Assembly: GCA_900546245.1 (NCBI GenBank)
Contig: URBY01000050.1
Span: 1-5,742, forward strand
Source: an uncultured Mycoplasmatota bacterium
GTDB taxonomy: Bacteria > Bacillota_I > Bacilli_A > RF39 > UBA660
Length of the DNA stretch: 5,742 bases
Direction: 5' to 3'
Shown: one piece after another, positions 4,526 through 5,742 of the stretch
Layout of the letters: each line of letters starts with the position of its first letter
Numbering within the stretch: position 1 is the first letter of the stretch
The notes under the pieces: model-generated
The model's database searches: none
What the model was told of the DNA's origin: nothing
Seen by the model: the letters and a program-made list of their open reading frames with translations, nothing else
Position numbers and translations under genes: made by a program

Positions 4526-5477
4526 ATATATTTAGTAAGAAAAATTCAAGTCCAAAGTTTTTATCTATATTTCCAGATTTTATATCATAATCTAAATTTT
4601 GTAACTTCTTTATATAAGTAATTAGTTCTTTAATTGTAAATCTAGCATTTGATGCAAGTTTTACTCTATATGGATGTTCTCCTATTTCACTAGCCATATC
4701 CCTTTCTTTATAGCCATTTTTAACCATTAATTTTACTTGAAGTATAAGTCTAAACTGATTTGCTATCATAACAATTAATTTAATAGGTTCTTCACCCATG
4801 AGTAGTAAATCATTATAAATATTAATAACTCTTTTTATATCTTTATCCATAATAGCATTAGTAAGAGAAAATATATTATCTTCAATATTATCAATAATAA
4901 CATCCTCTATATCTTTTGTTGTTATTTTTTTGTTTTCATCTTTATACATCATAAGTTTATCACATTCACTAATGATATTAGCAAGATCATATTTTACTTT
5001 ATCTATAATAAGTTTTACATCACTTTGTGATATCTCATAATTATTAGCTTTAAAATAATTTGAAATATAGTTATTTAAATTATAATTTTCTATAGTCTTA
5101 CATTCTATTACTTTAGAACATTTTTTTAATTCTTTTACTACCTTTTTTCTTTCATCTAATTTTGGATTTCTAACTACAAATATAAGTACTGAATCACTAA
5201 ATGGATTATTTATATATTTAATAAGTGAATCAATATCATGATTGACTTCTTTTTTATTTTCACCTGTTAGAAAGTTACATTTTTCACATATAACTATTTT
5301 ATTTGTTTCAAACATACTTATCGTACATGCATCTTCTATTGCTTCTCTTACATTGCTTTCATCTAAATTATATCTAGCAACATTTTCCATGTTTGAATTA
5401 AATTTATTAATAATATTTTTTATTTCTTTATCTATTAAAAATTCTTCATCACCATATATTAAATATACATTATCCAT
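4524..5477 (-). CDS. holA: DNA polymerase III subunit delta
   Basis: The delta subunit (317 aa) of the clamp loader, which opens the beta sliding clamp during DNA replication. The N-terminus MDNVYLIYGDEEFLID is the standard opening, where delta contacts the clamp. Further marks are ISMFETNKIVI (about 50-60), the domain II/III junction with a YDLANIISECDKLMMY helix, IFSLTNAIMDKD, GEEPIKLIVMIANQFRLILQVK (228 onwards), HPYRVK (268-273) and the terminal DYDIKSG...LEFFLL. Length is in the usual range (about 320-350). The longest frame opens at GTG 5484-5486, but that GTG is part of the sequence AGGTGA, a ribosome binding site 5 nt before ATG 5475-5477, so the ATG is chosen. Convergent with tmcAL; in many genomes holA lies near comEC and rpsT, which are not in view. 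Confidence 0.93.
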   Translation of the reverse strand: MDNVYLIYGDEEFLIDKEIKNIINKFNSNMENVARYNLDESNVREAIEDACTISMFETNKIVICEKCNFLTGENKKEVNHDIDSLIKYINNPFSDSVLIFVVRNPKLDERKKVVKELKKCSKVIECKTIENYNLNNYISNYFKANNYEISQSDVKLIIDKVKYDLANIISECDKLMMYKDENKKITTKDIEDVIIDNIEDNIFSLTNAIMDKDIKRVINIYNDLLLMGEEPIKLIVMIANQFRLILQVKLMVKNGYKERDMASEIGEHPYRVKLASNARFTIKELITYIKKLQNLDYDIKSGNIDKNFGLEFFLLNI

Positions 5478-5483
5478 TTTCTT

Positions 5484-5489
5484 CACCTA
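5484..5489 (-). promoter_or_regulatory. Ribosome binding site that decides the holA start
   Basis: AGGTGA on minus (reads TAGGTGAAG), 5-6 nt before ATG 5475-5477. The in-frame GTG that would start a 320-aa product is embedded in this site. yidD uses the same AGGTGAAG site. Confidence 0.7.
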
Positions 5490-5497
5490 CATTATTA

Positions 5498-5506
5498 ATT
5501 TTAACA
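5498..5506 (-). promoter_or_regulatory. Extended -10 promoter of holA
   Basis: Minus strand TGTTAAAAT: an extended -10 whose hexamer TAAAAT matches consensus at 5 of 6. The expected -35 position (plus 5521-5526) reads TTCTTT, a poor match that lies in the tail of the upstream terminator. The start would be near 5491, just before AGGTGA. Confidence 0.42.
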
Positions 5507-5510
5507 TATA

Positions 5511-5544
5511 AAGAAAGAAAAAAGAATACTTTATAGCATTCTTT
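5511..5544 (-). terminator. Terminator of the Rpn-type gene
   Basis: On minus, AAAGAATGC TATAAA GTATTCTTT forms a 9-bp stem (one G-U) with a 6-nt loop (plus 5521-5544), followed by TTTCTTTCTT. The stop codon TAA (5543-5545) overlaps the ascending arm. AT-rich and modest in stability, but correctly placed. Confidence 0.55.
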
Positions 5545-5742
5545 ATTGATTTGGTAACTTATTAATTTCTTCAATTGATAAGCCTGTAATATCTGATATG
5601 TCCTCTATAGACATATTTTTATTCAACATGTTTTTAGCAATACTTACTTTTTCTTGAGATATACCTTCTTCTTTGGCCTCTGAAAGCAAACTATTTTGTA
5701 TTTTCTTTTTATCCTCTTCTTCACTCATATACTTTTGAAATT
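5543..5742 (-). CDS. Partial gene, C-terminus of Rpn/PD-(D/E)XK nuclease family protein
   Basis: The C-terminal 65 complete codons of a gene cut by the right edge. The frame is open beyond the first visible ATG (5726-5728): it continues upstream as FQKY into the edge, and that ATG has no ribosome binding site, so it is an internal methionine. The segment has a charged EEEDKKK stretch, KEEGISQEKVSIAKNML and then SIEDISDITGLSIEEINKL. This arrangement, a Lys/Glu-rich linker, an 'IAKxML' helix and a small HTH-like 'I..I...TGLS..EI..L' tail, is the usual end of Rpn-type recombination-promoting nucleases, also annotated as PD-(D/E)XK nuclease family transposases. The catalytic N-terminal domain is outside the window, so activity cannot be judged. 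The family is multicopy in many gut bacteria. Confidence 0.68.
   Translation of the reverse strand, partial: FQKYMSEEEDKKKIQNSLLSEAKEEGISQEKVSIAKNMLNKNMSIEDISDITGLSIEEINKLPNQ

Noticed and set aside
5478..5486. GTG start giving holA three extra residues (MKK)
   Set aside because: The GTG is part of the AGGTGA ribosome binding site serving ATG 5475-5477, and the family starts with the shorter form.
5242..5511. Open frame of 89 codons on plus
   Set aside because: Antisense to the start of holA, which is firmly identified. No recognisable domain.
5726..5728. ATG as the true start of a 61-aa protein at the right edge
   Set aside because: No ribosome binding site precedes it and the frame stays open upstream to the edge; the peptide matches the tail of a longer protein.

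Overview
The window is very AT-rich bacterial DNA with compact genes and strong AGGAG-type ribosome binding sites. The gene families (YlmC-type PRC-barrel, TmcAL/YlbM, YceD-L32, CPBP protease, HolA) point to a low-GC Firmicutes/Bacilli-type organism, possibly one of the uncultured gut lineages near the Mollicutes; that placement is inference. UGA is a stop here: yidD ends in TGA inside an ATGA overlap, and tryptophan is encoded by TGG. This argues against the Mollicutes code 4.

Layout. At the left edge (1-53, minus) is the start of a gene whose product begins with a short polar stretch and then a hydrophobic segment. It is driven by a promoter-like sequence whose -35/-10 spacer contains a run of nine C/G. 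Divergent from it, yidD (200-430) and a ZnuA/TroA-like lipoprotein gene (427-1287) overlap by 4 bp and end in a strong hairpin. A minus-strand block follows: a CPBP intramembrane protease (1303-2283), a YlmC-like PRC-barrel protein (2314-2547), then the two-gene unit yceD-rpmF (2602-3300) with its own terminator. From a divergent promoter region, tmcAL (3404-4516) runs rightward and converges on holA (4524-5477, minus). The C-terminal part of an Rpn/PD-(D/E)XK-type protein gene (5543-5742, minus) is cut by the right edge. No gap without a gene exceeds 300 bases, and no tRNA, rRNA, CRISPR array or insertion sequence was seen.

Most genes are housekeeping: membrane protein insertion (YidD), ribosome assembly (YceD/L32), tRNA modification (TmcAL) and the replication clamp loader (HolA). 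The most interesting signals are the candidate phase-variable promoter at 90-120, a metal-transport-type lipoprotein that has lost all three usual histidine ligands, a repeated promoter layout in which an extended -10 (TGnTAnAAT) sits 6-8 nt before the Shine-Dalgarno sequence, and hairpin terminators built from the coding ends of convergent genes.

Two starts were moved from the longest open frame: holA to the ATG at 5475-5477 and yceD to the GTG at 3298-3300. In both cases the upstream alternative start lies inside or before the ribosome binding site.
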